The position numbers and the translations under genes were made by a program. From assembly GCA_020851555.1 (NCBI GenBank), contig JADZCM010000038.1, positions 62,001 to 126,000 on the forward strand: a stretch of DNA of 64,000 nt. The letters run 5' to 3'. Below the pieces are notes generated by a model. That model was not told the origin of the DNA. It worked only from the letters and a program-made list of their open reading frames with translations, and did not search any database. Origin of the DNA: Bryobacterales bacterium (GTDB lineage Bacteria; Acidobacteriota; Terriglobia; Bryobacterales; Bryobacteraceae). Positions 26,309 to 33,723 of the stretch are shown here, one piece after another (within the stretch, counting starts at the first letter, position 1; every line of letters starts with the position of its first letter).

Positions 26309-27202
26309 ATGGCAACCACCCCGATGCACGGGATCGTACCTGCCGTCATCACCCCCTTCCAGGCGAACGAATCGATCGACTACGGCGCCTGGCAGGAAGT
26401 GCTGGAGCGGCTGATCTTGAACGGCGTGCACGGCCTCTTCGTCATCGGAGGCCAGGGCGAGTTCTTCGCGCTGTCGGAGGAAGAAAGATCCGTCGCCGCG
26501 CGGTTCTGCGTGCAGACCGTGGCCCGCCGGGCGCCGGTGTTCGCGAACGTAGGTTCCATAACGACCGCCGAGACGGTGCGTCTGGCCGAGCGCGCGGAGC
26601 GGGACGGGGTGGATTACATCGTGGTCATCACGCCCTATTACCTGAAGCCGTCGGCCGACGAACTCTACGAACACTACGCCGAGGTCTGCCGGAGCGTGCA
26701 CGTCCCGGTCCTCGCCTACAACATTCCGGAGCGCACGGGCGTCGAACTGACCCCGGCGATTCTCGCCCGGGTTGCCGAGGCGCACGATAACTTCGTGGGG
26801 CTGAAGGACTCCGGCGGCCGGCTGGAGCTGATTCCGGAATGGAAGAAGGCGGGCTTGTCCGTTTTTATCGGGCGCGATCACCTGATCCTGGACGGCCTGC
26901 GGATGGGGTGTGCCGGCGCGGTTACGGCTTGCGCCAACCTGATCCCGCGCGCTTTCGTGGACCTGTACAACGCGTATCAGGCTGGAAACCTGGAAGAGGC
27001 GGCGCGGCTACAGGCCCTGGTCGAACCGCTCCGGCAGGCCTTCTCGCTGGCGACATTCCCCCTGGTGGTCAAAGAGGCCATGAACATGGCGGGACTGAAG
27101 GGCGGCCGGTGCCGGCGCCCGGTGGGGCCGATGCCGGAGGCCGCCCGCGCCAAATTGGACCTGGTCCTGGGGAAACTCCGGGAGGCACGGTATTTGGGCT
27201 AG
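26309..27202 (+). CDS. DapA-like N-acetylneuraminate lyase/dihydrodipicolinate synthase family aldolase
   Basis: 297 residues, class I aldolase barrel. The Schiff-base lysine is K166 in NFVGLKDSGG and the proton-relay Tyr is Y137 in VLAYNIPERTG. The pyruvate carboxylate loop, which reads GTTGE in true DapA, reads GGQGE here (residues 47-51). This argues for a different keto-acid aldolase or dehydratase, such as a 5-dehydro-4-deoxyglucarate or KDG type, rather than lysine biosynthesis. No signal peptide. Its neighbours (M20 peptidase, tpx) give no pathway hint, but several sugar-acid enzymes are in this window. Confidence 0.88.
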   Translation: MATTPMHGIVPAVITPFQANESIDYGAWQEVLERLILNGVHGLFVIGGQGEFFALSEEERSVAARFCVQTVARRAPVFANVGSITTAETVRLAERAERDGVDYIVVITPYYLKPSADELYEHYAEVCRSVHVPVLAYNIPERTGVELTPAILARVAEAHDNFVGLKDSGGRLELIPEWKKAGLSVFIGRDHLILDGLRMGCAGAVTACANLIPRAFVDLYNAYQAGNLEEAARLQALVEPLRQAFSLATFPLVVKEAMNMAGLKGGRCRRPVGPMPEAARAKLDLVLGKLREARYLG

Positions 27203-27398
27203 GCAGGCCCCGGGCCCGCCGGGTGATCCTGCGGCAGGGAAGAAGCCGGGCGCGTCCGGCCGGGCACACAAGAAAGCAATCCCATCTTCTCTCCACCGGC
27301 TGCCGGCGGATTCTGTGAAGGGGCCGGCCGAACTGCTAGAATGGAACAAATCTGGCTCTCAGCACTAGAGATTCAAGAACTGCAACTCTGGAGGAAAC

Positions 27399-27911
27399 AT
27401 GGAAAGAGCAGAAGCGACAACTCTCAACGGTAAGCCGTTGACCTTAATCGGTCCTGAACTGAAGGCCGGTGACCGGGCGCCGGATTTCGAGTTGGTGGAC
27501 ACCGGCCTCTCCACGGTCACGTTGAAGCAGACCAGCGGCGCGGTCCGGATCTTCAGCGTGGTCCCCTCCCTCGATACCCCCGTTTGCGACGCACAGACCA
27601 AGCGGTTCAACGACGAAATGGCGAAACTCCCCGGTTTGCAGGTCTATACGGTCAGCATGGATCTGCCGTTCGCTCAGAAGCGGTGGTGCGGCTCGTTCGG
27701 AGTCGACCGGATCAAAATGCTTTCGGATCACAAAAGCGGATCATTCGGGGCGGGTTACGGTACCCTGATCAAGGAACTGCGCATTGAGAGCCGGGCCATT
27801 TTCGTCGTGGATAAAAGCGATGTGATCCGTCACGTCGAGTACGTCAAGGAAGTGACGAACCACCCGGACTACGAAGCCGCTTTGAAAGCCGCCCGATCGC
27901 TTCTGGGCTAG
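27399..27911 (+). CDS. tpx: thiol peroxidase (atypical 2-Cys peroxiredoxin)
   Basis: 170 residues. It reduces lipid and hydrogen peroxides with thioredoxin. The peroxidatic cysteine is C63 in PSLDTPVCDAQTKRFN and the resolving cysteine C97 in FAQKRWCGSFGV, both at the standard Tpx spacing. The N-terminal TLNGKPLTLIGPELKAGDRAPDFELVD and late RAIFVVDKSDVIRHVEYVKEVTNHPDYEAAL are typical. A strong GGAGG lies 4 nt from the ATG; TAGAAT at 27337-27342 is a candidate -10. It is a cysteine enzyme, in contrast to the selenocysteine peroxiredoxin at 55.2-55.9 kb. Confidence 0.95.
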   Translation: MERAEATTLNGKPLTLIGPELKAGDRAPDFELVDTGLSTVTLKQTSGAVRIFSVVPSLDTPVCDAQTKRFNDEMAKLPGLQVYTVSMDLPFAQKRWCGSFGVDRIKMLSDHKSGSFGAGYGTLIKELRIESRAIFVVDKSDVIRHVEYVKEVTNHPDYEAALKAARSLLG

Positions 27912-27936
27912 CGCGGGAAGGATTCGCGCGCCGCGC

Positions 27937-27973
27937 TTGACAGCGATCTAAACCTAACCATATCATTAGGTTT
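27937..27973 (+). promoter_or_regulatory. promoter with overlapping palindrome upstream of the HU-type gene
   Basis: TTGACA (27937-27942) and TATCAT (27961-27966) are 18 nt apart, a good sigma-70 promoter. A perfect inverted repeat AAACCTAA / TTAGGTTT (27950-27957 and 27966-27973, 8-nt spacer) covers the -10 box, as an operator would. Confidence 0.6.
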
Positions 27974-28034
27974 GCTCAGATAATGGGCCCGCTTGGAGGA
28001 GTTTGCTGCCCGCGGCAGGGAAGAGGAGGCTGTC

Positions 28035-28301
28035 TTGATAAAGCTCGATATCATCAACGAAGTCGTCAACAAGACCGGGATCACCAAGACCAAGGCGGAG
28101 ATGGCCGTGGAGACCGTGTTCGAGAGCATGAAGAAGGCGCTGGGCCAGGGCGAGCGGATCGAGCTGCGTGGGTTCGGCATCTTCAACGTGCGGCCCCGCA
28201 AAACGGGGATCGGACGCAACCCGCGCACGGGGGCCGAGGTGGCCATCCCCCCGGGCAGGGCAGTCCGCTTCAAGCCGGGGAAAGAACTTCAGTCGCTTTA
28301 G
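28035..28301 (+). CDS. HU/IHF-family DNA-binding protein
   Basis: 88 residues when started at TTG 28035. AGAGGAGG lies 5 nt before that codon, and the protein then begins MIKLDIINEVVNKTGITKTKAE, the normal HU/IHF start. An upstream ATG (27993) would add a 14-residue acidic tail without a ribosome site, so it is less likely. Conserved features are the dimer helix region, ERIELRGFGIFNVRPRKTGIGRNPRTGAEVAIPPGRAVRFKPGKEL with the DNA-bending arm and Pro at its tip (RNPRTG). It bends DNA as a dimer. Its promoter carries a palindrome that could allow autoregulation. Confidence 0.9.
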   Translation: MIKLDIINEVVNKTGITKTKAEMAVETVFESMKKALGQGERIELRGFGIFNVRPRKTGIGRNPRTGAEVAIPPGRAVRFKPGKELQSL

Positions 28302-28354
28302 CGGAATCAGTCCCCTCCCGTTGAACGCGCCCCCGACGCCGGCGAGAGAGGTTT

Positions 28355-29320
28355 GTGCCCATCGAAGGAACACCAAGACCCGGTTGGCCGCCCCAGGATT
28401 CCGCCGGAGGAAACGCATCCGGCCCGGTCTGGCGAACGCAGACGCGGCCCCGCCGGCTGTGGCTGCATATCCTGCTGTTGCTGCTGACCCTGGTTTCAAC
28501 AACCGCGGTCGGGGCGCGGATGGCGGAGAATTTCAGGACCAACCGGCCGCCCGTGTATCTCGCTGAGGACTTGGGCGCCTACCAGCGGCTCTTGTCCCAT
28601 CCCGGTTCCTGGCTGCACGGCCTGGCCTTCTCTCTGACGTTGCTCACCATCCTGCTGGCGCATGAGATGGGCCACTACCTGGCCTGCCTTCGGTACGGGT
28701 TGGATGCCAGCCTGCCGTACTTTATGCCGTTCCCAAGCCTGATCGGGACCCTGGGCGCGTTCATCCGCATCCGGTCTCCCATCTACAGCCGGCAGGTGCT
28801 GTTCGACGTCGGAATCGCCGGGCCTCTGGCCGGTTTCGCTCTGGTGGTTCCCGCTGCGATCGCCGGAATGGCCGGCTCGCGGGTGGTGCCCGGCATAGGC
28901 GACCGCGGCGACCTCAACTTCGGGACGCCGGCCCTCTTCTGGCTGCTCCAGGCCATGTTCTTTCCGGGAACCGAGGCGGCGGACCTGTCGCTTCACCCGG
29001 TGGCCAGGGCCGCGTGGGTGGGGGTTTTCGCCACCGCCCTGAACCTGCTGCCGATCGGACAACTGGACGGCGGACACATCCTCTACTCGTTCATTGGGGA
29101 CCGGCACAGGCAGATTTCCAGGGTCCTCAGCCTGGCTCTATGCCTGCTGTACGTCCGCTGGCCCCTGTGGTTGTTCTGGGGGCTCCTGCTGTTTTTCCTC
29201 GGCTCGCGGCATCCCTACATCTTCGATCCGCTCAAACTGGACACCCGGCGCACGCGGCTGGGCGTCGTGGCGCTGATCATGTTTCTGCTCTGCTTCATGG
29301 ACAGGCCGCTATACTGGTGA
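28355..29320 (+). CDS. site-2 protease family (M50) membrane metalloprotease
   Basis: 321 residues from GTG 28355. The zinc motif HEMGHYLACL is in the second hydrophobic segment (near residue 106), with the third ligand in ALNLLPIGQLDGGHILYSF near residue 235. Other conserved parts are FMPFPSLIGTLGAFIRIRSPI and LFDVGIAGPLAGFALVVP. At least six membrane segments. The N-terminal 30 residues are Pro-rich and cytoplasmic. It matches the EGY1/FtsH-independent M50 branch found in bacteria and plastids and cleaves membrane-embedded substrates; the target is unknown. The glycosyltransferase starts 4 nt after it. Confidence 0.9.
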   Translation: MPIEGTPRPGWPPQDSAGGNASGPVWRTQTRPRRLWLHILLLLLTLVSTTAVGARMAENFRTNRPPVYLAEDLGAYQRLLSHPGSWLHGLAFSLTLLTILLAHEMGHYLACLRYGLDASLPYFMPFPSLIGTLGAFIRIRSPIYSRQVLFDVGIAGPLAGFALVVPAAIAGMAGSRVVPGIGDRGDLNFGTPALFWLLQAMFFPGTEAADLSLHPVARAAWVGVFATALNLLPIGQLDGGHILYSFIGDRHRQISRVLSLALCLLYVRWPLWLFWGLLLFFLGSRHPYIFDPLKLDTRRTRLGVVALIMFLLCFMDRPLYW

Positions 29321-29324
29321 GCCG

Positions 29325-30062
29325 GTGAACATCTCGGCCACCATCATCACCTTCAACGAGCAGGCGAACATCGCGCGCGCCATCGAGAGCCTGCGCTGCT
29401 GCGACGAAGTGGTGGTGGTGGACAGCGGCTCGAACGACCGCACCGTGGAGATCGCCGGCAAGCTTGGCGCCCGTGTGGTCGAGGCGCCGTGGCCCGGCTA
29501 CGCCAAACAGAAGAACTTCGCGGCCAGCCAGGCGGCGCACGATTGGATCCTGTCGCTGGACGCCGATGAAGCGCTCAGCGAGGCCCTGGAGGCCGAAATC
29601 TGGCAGATCAAGAAAAGCGGGCCGCGCTACGACGGCTATACCATGCCCCGCATGGCGAGGTACCTGGGCCGCTGGATTCTGCACTCAGGCTGGTATCCGG
29701 ACCGGAAGGTGCGGCTCTACGACCGCCGCAAGGCCCGGTGGGAGGGCGAATACGTGCATGAATCCGTTCAGGTCGCCGGGTCGATCGGGCACCTCCAGTG
29801 CAACCTGTTGCACTACACCTTCAGCTCCATCTCGGAACACCTGGCGAACATGGATCGCTACACGACCCTGGCCGCTCAAGAACTGGCGGCCGGCGGCCGA
29901 AAAGCCCATTGGTACGGCCTGGCGCTGGACCCGTGCTGGACCTTTCTCCGGACGTACATTCTGCGCGCGGGTTTTCTGGACGGCGCCGAAGGGCTGACCA
30001 TCGCTTTCATGGCGGCTTTCTACAACTTCGTTAAGTACGCCAAATTGCGGAACATGACATGA
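29325..30062 (+). CDS. family 2 glycosyltransferase, WaaE/KdtX-like
   Basis: 245 residues from GTG 29325. GT-A fold: MNISATIITFNEQANIARAIESL, DEVVVVDSGSNDRTVEIA, the donor motif WILSLDADEALSEAL, and HSGWYPDRKVRLYDRRKARWEGEYVHESVQVAG followed by LLHYTFSSISEHLANMDRYTTLAAQEL. This C-terminal pattern is that of lipopolysaccharide core beta-1,4-glucosyltransferases (WaaE group). It likely adds a sugar to lipid-linked core at the inner membrane. It sits between the M50 protease and prepilin peptidase genes with 4-nt contacts on both sides. Confidence 0.9.
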   Translation: MNISATIITFNEQANIARAIESLRCCDEVVVVDSGSNDRTVEIAGKLGARVVEAPWPGYAKQKNFAASQAAHDWILSLDADEALSEALEAEIWQIKKSGPRYDGYTMPRMARYLGRWILHSGWYPDRKVRLYDRRKARWEGEYVHESVQVAGSIGHLQCNLLHYTFSSISEHLANMDRYTTLAAQELAAGGRKAHWYGLALDPCWTFLRTYILRAGFLDGAEGLTIAFMAAFYNFVKYAKLRNMT

Positions 30063-30856
30063 CGGAAGCCATCGCCGGCCTGCTGGCCGGTCTGCTCATC
30101 GGCAGTTTCCTGAACGTCTGCATCCACCGGCTGCCGCGGGATCTCTCGGTGGTCCGTCCGCGTTCGTACTGCCCCGCCTGCGAGACGCCCATCGCGGCGC
30201 GGGACAACATCCCAATCCTGAGCTACCTCCTCCTCGGAGGGCGCTGCCGGCACTGTGCCGCGCGGATCCCGCCGCGCTACCCCGCCGTCGAACTGCTCAC
30301 GGCCGCGCTCTTCGCCGTGACGGCCGGAGCGTTGGGCTTCGGCCTCGCCACGCTGAAATGGTGCCTGTTTGAAGCCCTGATGGTGGGCTTGCTGTTCAGC
30401 GACCTGGAGGAGCGCATTCTGCCGGACGAGTTCACGCTGGGGGGCGCCGCGGCCGGACTGTTCCTTGCCGCCTGGGTGCCCGTGGACCCCGGTTACGCGC
30501 ACCTGCTTCTGGGCCCGTTTCTGAACGGCCGGTGGTTGTCGGTGGCCGAGTCCGCGGCAGGCGCGGTGGCGGGAGGCGCGCTCCTGTGGCTGGCCGGCTG
30601 GCTGTACCAGGCCCTGCGTCATAAGGAAGGGCTGGGTCTTGGCGACGTGAAGATGCTTGCCACCATCGGCGCGTTCATGGGGCTGCACGGCGCGCTACAG
30701 GCACTGGTCCTGGGCTCGCTCGCGGGCTCGGTCCTCGGGCTGGCATACATCAAACTGACCAAGAAGGACTACGCTTCCTATCAGCTTCCGCTGGGCGCCT
30801 TCCTGGGCGCCGCCGCGATTCTGATCGCGCTGCTACAGGGGCCGTTTCGGGGCTAG
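30059..30856 (+). CDS. prepilin peptidase (type 4 leader peptidase/methyltransferase)
   Basis: 265 residues, ATGA overlap with the glycosyltransferase. The N-terminal methyltransferase domain carries the zinc tetrad YCPACETP and CRHCAARIPPRY. The two catalytic Asp of the aspartyl protease part are in LLFSDLEERILPDEFTL and GLGLGDVKMLATIGAFMG. About seven membrane segments. It cleaves and N-methylates type IV pilin or type II secretion pseudopilins. No pil or gsp genes are within this window, so the substrates must be encoded elsewhere. Confidence 0.93.
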   Translation: MTEAIAGLLAGLLIGSFLNVCIHRLPRDLSVVRPRSYCPACETPIAARDNIPILSYLLLGGRCRHCAARIPPRYPAVELLTAALFAVTAGALGFGLATLKWCLFEALMVGLLFSDLEERILPDEFTLGGAAAGLFLAAWVPVDPGYAHLLLGPFLNGRWLSVAESAAGAVAGGALLWLAGWLYQALRHKEGLGLGDVKMLATIGAFMGLHGALQALVLGSLAGSVLGLAYIKLTKKDYASYQLPLGAFLGAAAILIALLQGPFRG

Positions 30857-30903
30857 GAGCCGCGAAGGCCGGAGGGTATTGTATACTGCATGGTTCAAAC
30901 GCG

Positions 30904-31194
30904 ATGAGACCGGGTGCACCAGCGCGCCTCGACAAGAGGGCCGTCGTCAGCCTGCTGGTAGTCTGGGCGCTGGTTGCCGTTCAGCTCTACATCTACAGCC
31001 CCTGGCACCGGCATCCGCAGGGACGGCAGTTGTGCAGCTTCAACCCGGTCGAGCACAACGGCGGGGTTCAACCCACCGGCGCTCTCATCGTCGAAGCGCC
31101 TCTTCTGGCGTATTGCGGCGCTCATTCCGAGGCCATCCCGGCGGTCGAGCGCGCCCACTTCCGGCAGTTACCCTCCCGCGCTCCTCCCGCCTGA
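30904..31194 (+). CDS. small single-pass membrane protein preceding the metal-efflux operon
   Basis: 96 residues, no recognised family. One hydrophobic segment (AVVSLLVVWALVAVQLYIY, residues 13-31), then a soluble tail with SPWHRHPQGRQLCSFNPVEHNGGVQ and LLAYCGAHSEA. The His and two Cys in the tail are candidate metal ligands. It precedes the outer-membrane gene of the RND pump by 65 nt on the same strand, suggesting a sensor or periplasmic metal-binding accessory. A -10-like TATACT lies at 30882-30887; no Shine-Dalgarno is evident. Coding status is supported mainly by the clean membrane segment and position. Confidence 0.55.
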   Translation: MRPGAPARLDKRAVVSLLVVWALVAVQLYIYSPWHRHPQGRQLCSFNPVEHNGGVQPTGALIVEAPLLAYCGAHSEAIPAVERAHFRQLPSRAPPA

Positions 31195-31259
31195 CGGTTC
31201 CCGCAGGTGCTGCCCAGGTGAAGCGGCGCCTCATGCAGGCGCCAGGGAGGACTTGAAAC

Positions 31260-32549
31260 ATGCGCCATTCAGGGATTGTGCTCTTTCCAGCACTCGTGGC
31301 CCAAGTGCTTCTGTTCTGTGGTCTTGCCGCCGCGGCCAATGCTCAGACGCCCGCTTCCGCCATCACGGCCGAGGAAGCCGTCGCCGAGGCCATTCGCGCC
31401 AACGTCGCGCTCATGGCGGAGCGGGCCAACATCCCCATTGCCGAGGCCCGAGCGCTCACCGCGCGGCTGCGGCCCAACCCTGTCTTCAGTATTGCCGGAG
31501 ACCACATGGACGTTCTGGGCACCGGGTTCAACGACGCAAACGCTGGAGGCCCCACCGAAATCGTCGTCGGCGCCGAGTTTCTGGTGGAGCGCGGAGGCAA
31601 AAGACAACGCAGGGTGGACGTGACGGACAAGGAACGCGCCGTTACCGAAATGGCGTTCCTGGACGCCACGAGGATGCTGCGGCTGGAGGTGCAAACCGCA
31701 TTCGTGAACGTCCTGCTGGCGCGCGAAAACCTGGCTCTGGCGCAGCAGAACCTCGCCGCTTTCAACCAGATCGTCGAAGTGAACTCCGCCAGGGTCAAGG
31801 CGGGTGATCTGGCCGAAGTGGAGCTGGTCCGTTCCCGCGTCGCGGCTCTTCAGTATGCCAACTCGGTACGGCGGGCGGAACTGGCCCTGCGGTCGGCGGG
31901 CACGCGGCTCAATGCCCTGCTGGGCAGGAAGCCGGGATCCCCGGCGGCGGAGCCGGCCGGCGGCCTGAAGAAGGAGGCCGTGGTTCTGAGCCTGAAGGAA
32001 CTTCAAGAGACCGCGCTGAGCGCCCGGCCCGACCTTCGCGCCGGCCGCCTCAACATCGAGCGCGCCGCTGCCGAAGTCCGGCTGCAACTGGCCCAGGCCA
32101 AGCAGGATTACACCGTGGGCACGGAGTACCGGCGGCAACAGGTCAATGCCAGGAGCAACTCGCTCACGGTGGGCGTGAGTATGCCGCTGCCCTTCTTCAA
32201 CCGGAACCAGGGAGAGATCGCCCGGAGCCGCCAGGAGCAGGTGCAGGCGGAACTGCGCGTGCGCGCGCTGGAACTGGAGATCGCGGCGGAGGTGGAGACC
32301 GCCGCGAACCAGGTGGAGATCTCGCGGCGCCTCCTGGAGGCCATCGAGGGGAAACTCCTGGCGGAGGCGCGGGACGTTCGCGAAATCACGGACTTCGCCT
32401 ATCGCAGCGGCGAAGCCAGTCTGCTGGAATTGCTCGACGCCCAGCGCGCCTTCAACGAGACCATGCAAGCTTTCAACGACACGCGCGCCGAATACGCGCA
32501 AAGCCTCTACCTGCTGGAAGCGGCATGTGGAAAGGAGGTGACCAGATGA
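31260..32549 (+). CDS. TolC/CzcC-family outer-membrane efflux protein
   Basis: 429 residues. The signal sequence spans about residues 1-30 (VAQVLLFCGLAAAANAQ). Two repeats of the outer membrane efflux protein domain: ITAEEAVAEAIRANVALMAERANIPIAEARALTARLRPNP..., and SLKELQETALSARPDLRAGRLNIERAAAEVRLQLAQAKQD with VGVSMPLPFFNRNQGEIARSRQEQ. The last helix region FAYRSGEASLLELLDAQRAFNETMQAFND is typical of CzcC. It forms the outer-membrane duct of the tripartite pump; the adaptor gene overlaps its stop by ATGA. Confidence 0.92.
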   Translation: MRHSGIVLFPALVAQVLLFCGLAAAANAQTPASAITAEEAVAEAIRANVALMAERANIPIAEARALTARLRPNPVFSIAGDHMDVLGTGFNDANAGGPTEIVVGAEFLVERGGKRQRRVDVTDKERAVTEMAFLDATRMLRLEVQTAFVNVLLARENLALAQQNLAAFNQIVEVNSARVKAGDLAEVELVRSRVAALQYANSVRRAELALRSAGTRLNALLGRKPGSPAAEPAGGLKKEAVVLSLKELQETALSARPDLRAGRLNIERAAAEVRLQLAQAKQDYTVGTEYRRQQVNARSNSLTVGVSMPLPFFNRNQGEIARSRQEQVQAELRVRALELEIAAEVETAANQVEISRRLLEAIEGKLLAEARDVREITDFAYRSGEASLLELLDAQRAFNETMQAFNDTRAEYAQSLYLLEAACGKEVTR

Positions 32550-33712
32550 ACAGGAGATTTGTCTGCCTTGTGCCGGCCGGGTTGCTGATGCTCTGCGTTT
32601 CGGGATGCGGCAGGCGCGGGCCGGAACCGGCCCCGTCTCCGCAGCTTTCGAAAGAATCGCGGGAGGATGGCCGCATCGTCCTGCCGCCGGACTCTCCCAA
32701 ATTGCAACAGATTCGGGTGGTGATCGTGGCGGTGCGCGGAGTTCCCGAGGAGTCCCTGACCGCTCCGGGCAAGGTTGAGGTCAACCCCAACCGGGTGTCG
32801 CGCGTCTTGCTGCCGGTCCCGGGCCGGGTGCGCCAGGTGTTGGTCAGTCTGGGCGACACCGTCGGCGAAGGGCAGGCCGTGGTTACGCTGGAAAGCCGGG
32901 AAGCCGACGCGGCGATCTCCGAGATGAGCCAGCTCCGTGCGCGGCGCCGGCAGAGGCTTTCGGCGCTCGGCAAAGCCGAAAAAGACCTGGCGCGGGCCGA
33001 TCTCCTCTACAAGAACCGCGCCGCGGCGCTCAAGGATGTCCTTCAGGCGGAGAATGAACTGGTCCAGGCGCAGAGTGAGGTGCAGGCAAGCCAGGCAGAG
33101 GAGGACGAGGCGCAGAAGCGGCTCGAAGTACTGGGCCTCAAGCTCGACGGAAGCGAGCGTGAGGTGACGGTCCGCGCTCCCATTGCGGGAAGGGTGCTGG
33201 AGACCGCCGTGGCCCCGGGCGAGTACCGGACCGACACCGCCGCCAGCCTCATGACCGTCGCGGACCTGAGCACGGTGTGGGTCACCTCCAACGTGCCGGA
33301 GGGCAGCATCCGCCTGGTGCAGGTTGGCGAACCCGTCGAGATCGCCCTCGTGGCCTATCCCGGCGAGACCTTCCGCGGCTGCGTTACGCGCATCGCGGAC
33401 ATGGTGGACGCGGAGACGCGCACAGTGAAAGTCCACGTCGAGTTGCCTAACCCTCAAGGCCGGTTCCGCCCCGGGATGTTCGGGAGCATTTCGCACTCGC
33501 ACGGGCTGCGCAGCGTCCCGGTGGTGCCCGCGGAGGCGGTGGTGCGCAGCGGCGGGCGGGCCTTCGTCTACCGGGAAGCCGGGGCCGGCGTCTTCGACCG
33601 GGTTGAAGTTTCGGTGGATGCCCCACTCAACGGCATCGTGCCGGTTCGCTCCGGCCTGCGCGCCGGTGAACGGGTGATCGCGGACGGAGCCGTACTGCTG
33701 GCGGGGAACTGA
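32546..33712 (+). CDS. RND efflux periplasmic adaptor (CzcB-like lipoprotein)
   Basis: 388 residues from ATG 32546 (ATGA overlap with the outer-membrane gene). The lipobox CVSGC near residue 22 predicts lipidation. The membrane-fusion-protein layout is visible: barrel-sandwich half PGKVEVNPNRVSRVLLPVPGRVRQVLVSLGDTVGEGQ, a coiled-coil hairpin (about residues 130-200, rich in Glu, Gln, Ala and Arg), the returning half VRAPIAGRVLETAVAPGEYRT, and a beta-barrel domain LSTVWVTSNVPEGSIRLVQVGEPVEIAL. It links the CzcA-type pump with the outer-membrane duct. Confidence 0.92.
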   Translation: MNRRFVCLVPAGLLMLCVSGCGRRGPEPAPSPQLSKESREDGRIVLPPDSPKLQQIRVVIVAVRGVPEESLTAPGKVEVNPNRVSRVLLPVPGRVRQVLVSLGDTVGEGQAVVTLESREADAAISEMSQLRARRRQRLSALGKAEKDLARADLLYKNRAAALKDVLQAENELVQAQSEVQASQAEEDEAQKRLEVLGLKLDGSEREVTVRAPIAGRVLETAVAPGEYRTDTAASLMTVADLSTVWVTSNVPEGSIRLVQVGEPVEIALVAYPGETFRGCVTRIADMVDAETRTVKVHVELPNPQGRFRPGMFGSISHSHGLRSVPVVPAEAVVRSGGRAFVYREAGAGVFDRVEVSVDAPLNGIVPVRSGLRAGERVIADGAVLLAGN

Positions 33713-33723
33713 GGCAAAGAACC

